A stretch of 52,835 nucleotides of DNA. Source: Acidimicrobiales bacterium. Lineage in GTDB: Bacteria > Actinomycetota > Acidimicrobiia > Acidimicrobiales > JAKAVM01. A program made the position numbers and the translations under genes. The stretch is taken from positions 1-52,835 of the forward strand of contig DAIDHF010000019.1 of NCBI GenBank assembly GCA_027452005.1. Direction: 5' to 3'. Below are positions 52,153 through 52,835 of this stretch, one piece after another. A model generated the notes under the pieces. The model worked only from the letters and a program-made list of their open reading frames with translations. It was not told the DNA's origin and did not search any database. How positions within the stretch are numbered: the first letter of the stretch is position 1; every line of letters starts with the position of its first letter.

Positions 52153-52835
52153 TAGAAGATAGCAGGAATTTCAATTGGAGGCTCGAACGGAGACTCTCCG
52201 GGACCGAGGGGCTCACCTGGGAAAGGAAAGGGTAACGGATAGTAGTTGCTCGGTCGTTTTTGCGGCTTCCGGACTCTTGGCAGCCCCTTATATAACTGGA
52301 GACATCTCTGGACAGTCTGCTTGTTTTCTTGCCACCACCGAATCGAGCGCGCTTTTATTTGTTGCTCATTACCTCCGTGTTGAAGAATATCGTTTCCCTG
52401 TTGAATCAAATTCTTGCAGTACTCGAATGAGGGCTCATCAGGCAATGCGCATGAGAGTTCGGCGTTAGTGCCTGAGGAGTCGGATTCATTGACAGGGTCG
52501 TCCGCTGCATATGCGTATGGCAGAACGTCCTGCCCGAATGCTCCTGCTGAAAGATTATTGATGTCTTGGAAAGGATCAACCGACAAGAACTGCCCGGTCG
52601 CCGGGTCGTAGTAGCGATTGACTAAGTAATAGAGCCCACTTGGGTCTTGGTAGTATCCCTGATACCCAAATGGTGTGGTCATGTTAGTTGAGGAAGTGAT
52701 ATTGCCCCACGGGTCATAGCTTTGATAACCAATTGCCCTGGGTTCGTTTCCATTGACGTAATTTATACTTCCTATTACCCCAGTTGGATCTGGTAGTAGG
52801 TAGGTTGCACTAGGACTTTGGGAGGAAAGACTGAT
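52152..52835 (-). CDS. Rhs/YD-repeat protein 3, C-terminal part (runs off right edge)
   Basis: The minus-strand frame is open from the right edge, so ATG 52682 is internal. The core has AIGYQSYDPWGNITSSTN, TPFGYQGYYQDPSGLYYLV and NRYYDPATGQFLSVDP. The tip (~105 residues) follows YAADDPVNESDSSG: a helical segment with RWWQENKQTVQRCLQLYKG and a proline-rich tail. It is the most complete tip in the array. Rhs tips are usually toxins delivered by a secretion system or cell-wall route; no toxin fold is recognised here. Its stop overlaps the zinc-ribbon gene. Confidence 0.82.
   Translation of the reverse strand: MSLSSQSPSATYLLPDPTGVIGSINYVNGNEPRAIGYQSYDPWGNITSSTNMTTPFGYQGYYQDPSGLYYLVNRYYDPATGQFLSVDPFQDINNLSAGAFGQDVLPYAYAADDPVNESDSSGTNAELSCALPDEPSFEYCKNLIQQGNDILQHGGNEQQIKARSIRWWQENKQTVQRCLQLYKGLPRVRKPQKRPSNYYPLPFPFPGEPLGPGESPFEPPIEIPAIF

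Overview
The window looks like a piece of an actinobacterial chromosome, most likely class Acidimicrobiia (inference). The reasons are gene content and order: a fused alpha/gamma KorA with KorB, TlyA, DUF1015 and DUF4190-like proteins, a translation cluster infC-rpmI-rplT-rRNA methylase-pheS-pheT, and scpA-scpB-rluB running into aromatic amino acid genes. GTG and TTG starts are frequent and base composition is moderate. No rRNA gene, intact tRNA, CRISPR array or prophage was seen.

Region 1 (1-38495) is ordinary chromosome. It opens with the 3' end of hisG and a cold-shock-domain protein. Next come an AurF-like diiron oxygenase and a TetR regulator with a palindromic operator candidate upstream. 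The translation block has an infC that appears to start at an AUA codon behind a leader hairpin with a T-tract. Then follow a TPR protein, class I fructose-bisphosphate aldolase and korAB. A long minus-strand stretch carries an M50 protease, a DksA-type protein, xerD-pyrG, recN-nadK-tlyA, a phasin/histone-like protein, a HAD phosphatase, a Tat phosphoesterase lipoprotein, and trpS with a secreted lipoprotein. The plus-strand run scpA-scpB-rluB-aroH-tyrA-aroA-cmk::plsC joins chromosome segregation, rRNA modification, chorismate metabolism and lipid/nucleotide synthesis in overlapping genes, ending in a cytidylate kinase-acyltransferase fusion.

Region 2 (about 38.5-45.96 kb) is accessory. A possible group II intron scrap precedes a DUF4143 AAA ATPase with two tandem palindromes at its promoter. 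After an O-methyltransferase lies the 3' half of a tRNA gene without its 5' half, which looks like an integration scar. Behind it are an OGG-fold DNA glycosylase, a broken small ORF, and a tight two-gene operon: a GHKL (MORC/Hsp90-type) ATPase and a 651-residue DUF4338 protein related to DruA of the Druantia anti-phage system. A truncated IS3 element closes the block. The block is nearly free of the CTAG tetranucleotide that is common in the flanking DNA. This is the best candidate for an undescribed system, probably defence.

Region 3 (45.96-52.84 kb, minus strand) is an array of Rhs/YD-repeat C-terminal cassettes. Each Rhs 3' end is followed at once by a small, unrelated gene (candidate immunity gene). 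Two cassettes end inside the same position of a 280-bp direct repeat. An IS5-like element with an amber-interrupted transposase sits inside one cassette. A frameshift disguises the second Rhs tip, and a broken monooxygenase gene lies between cassettes. The third Rhs gene runs off the right edge.
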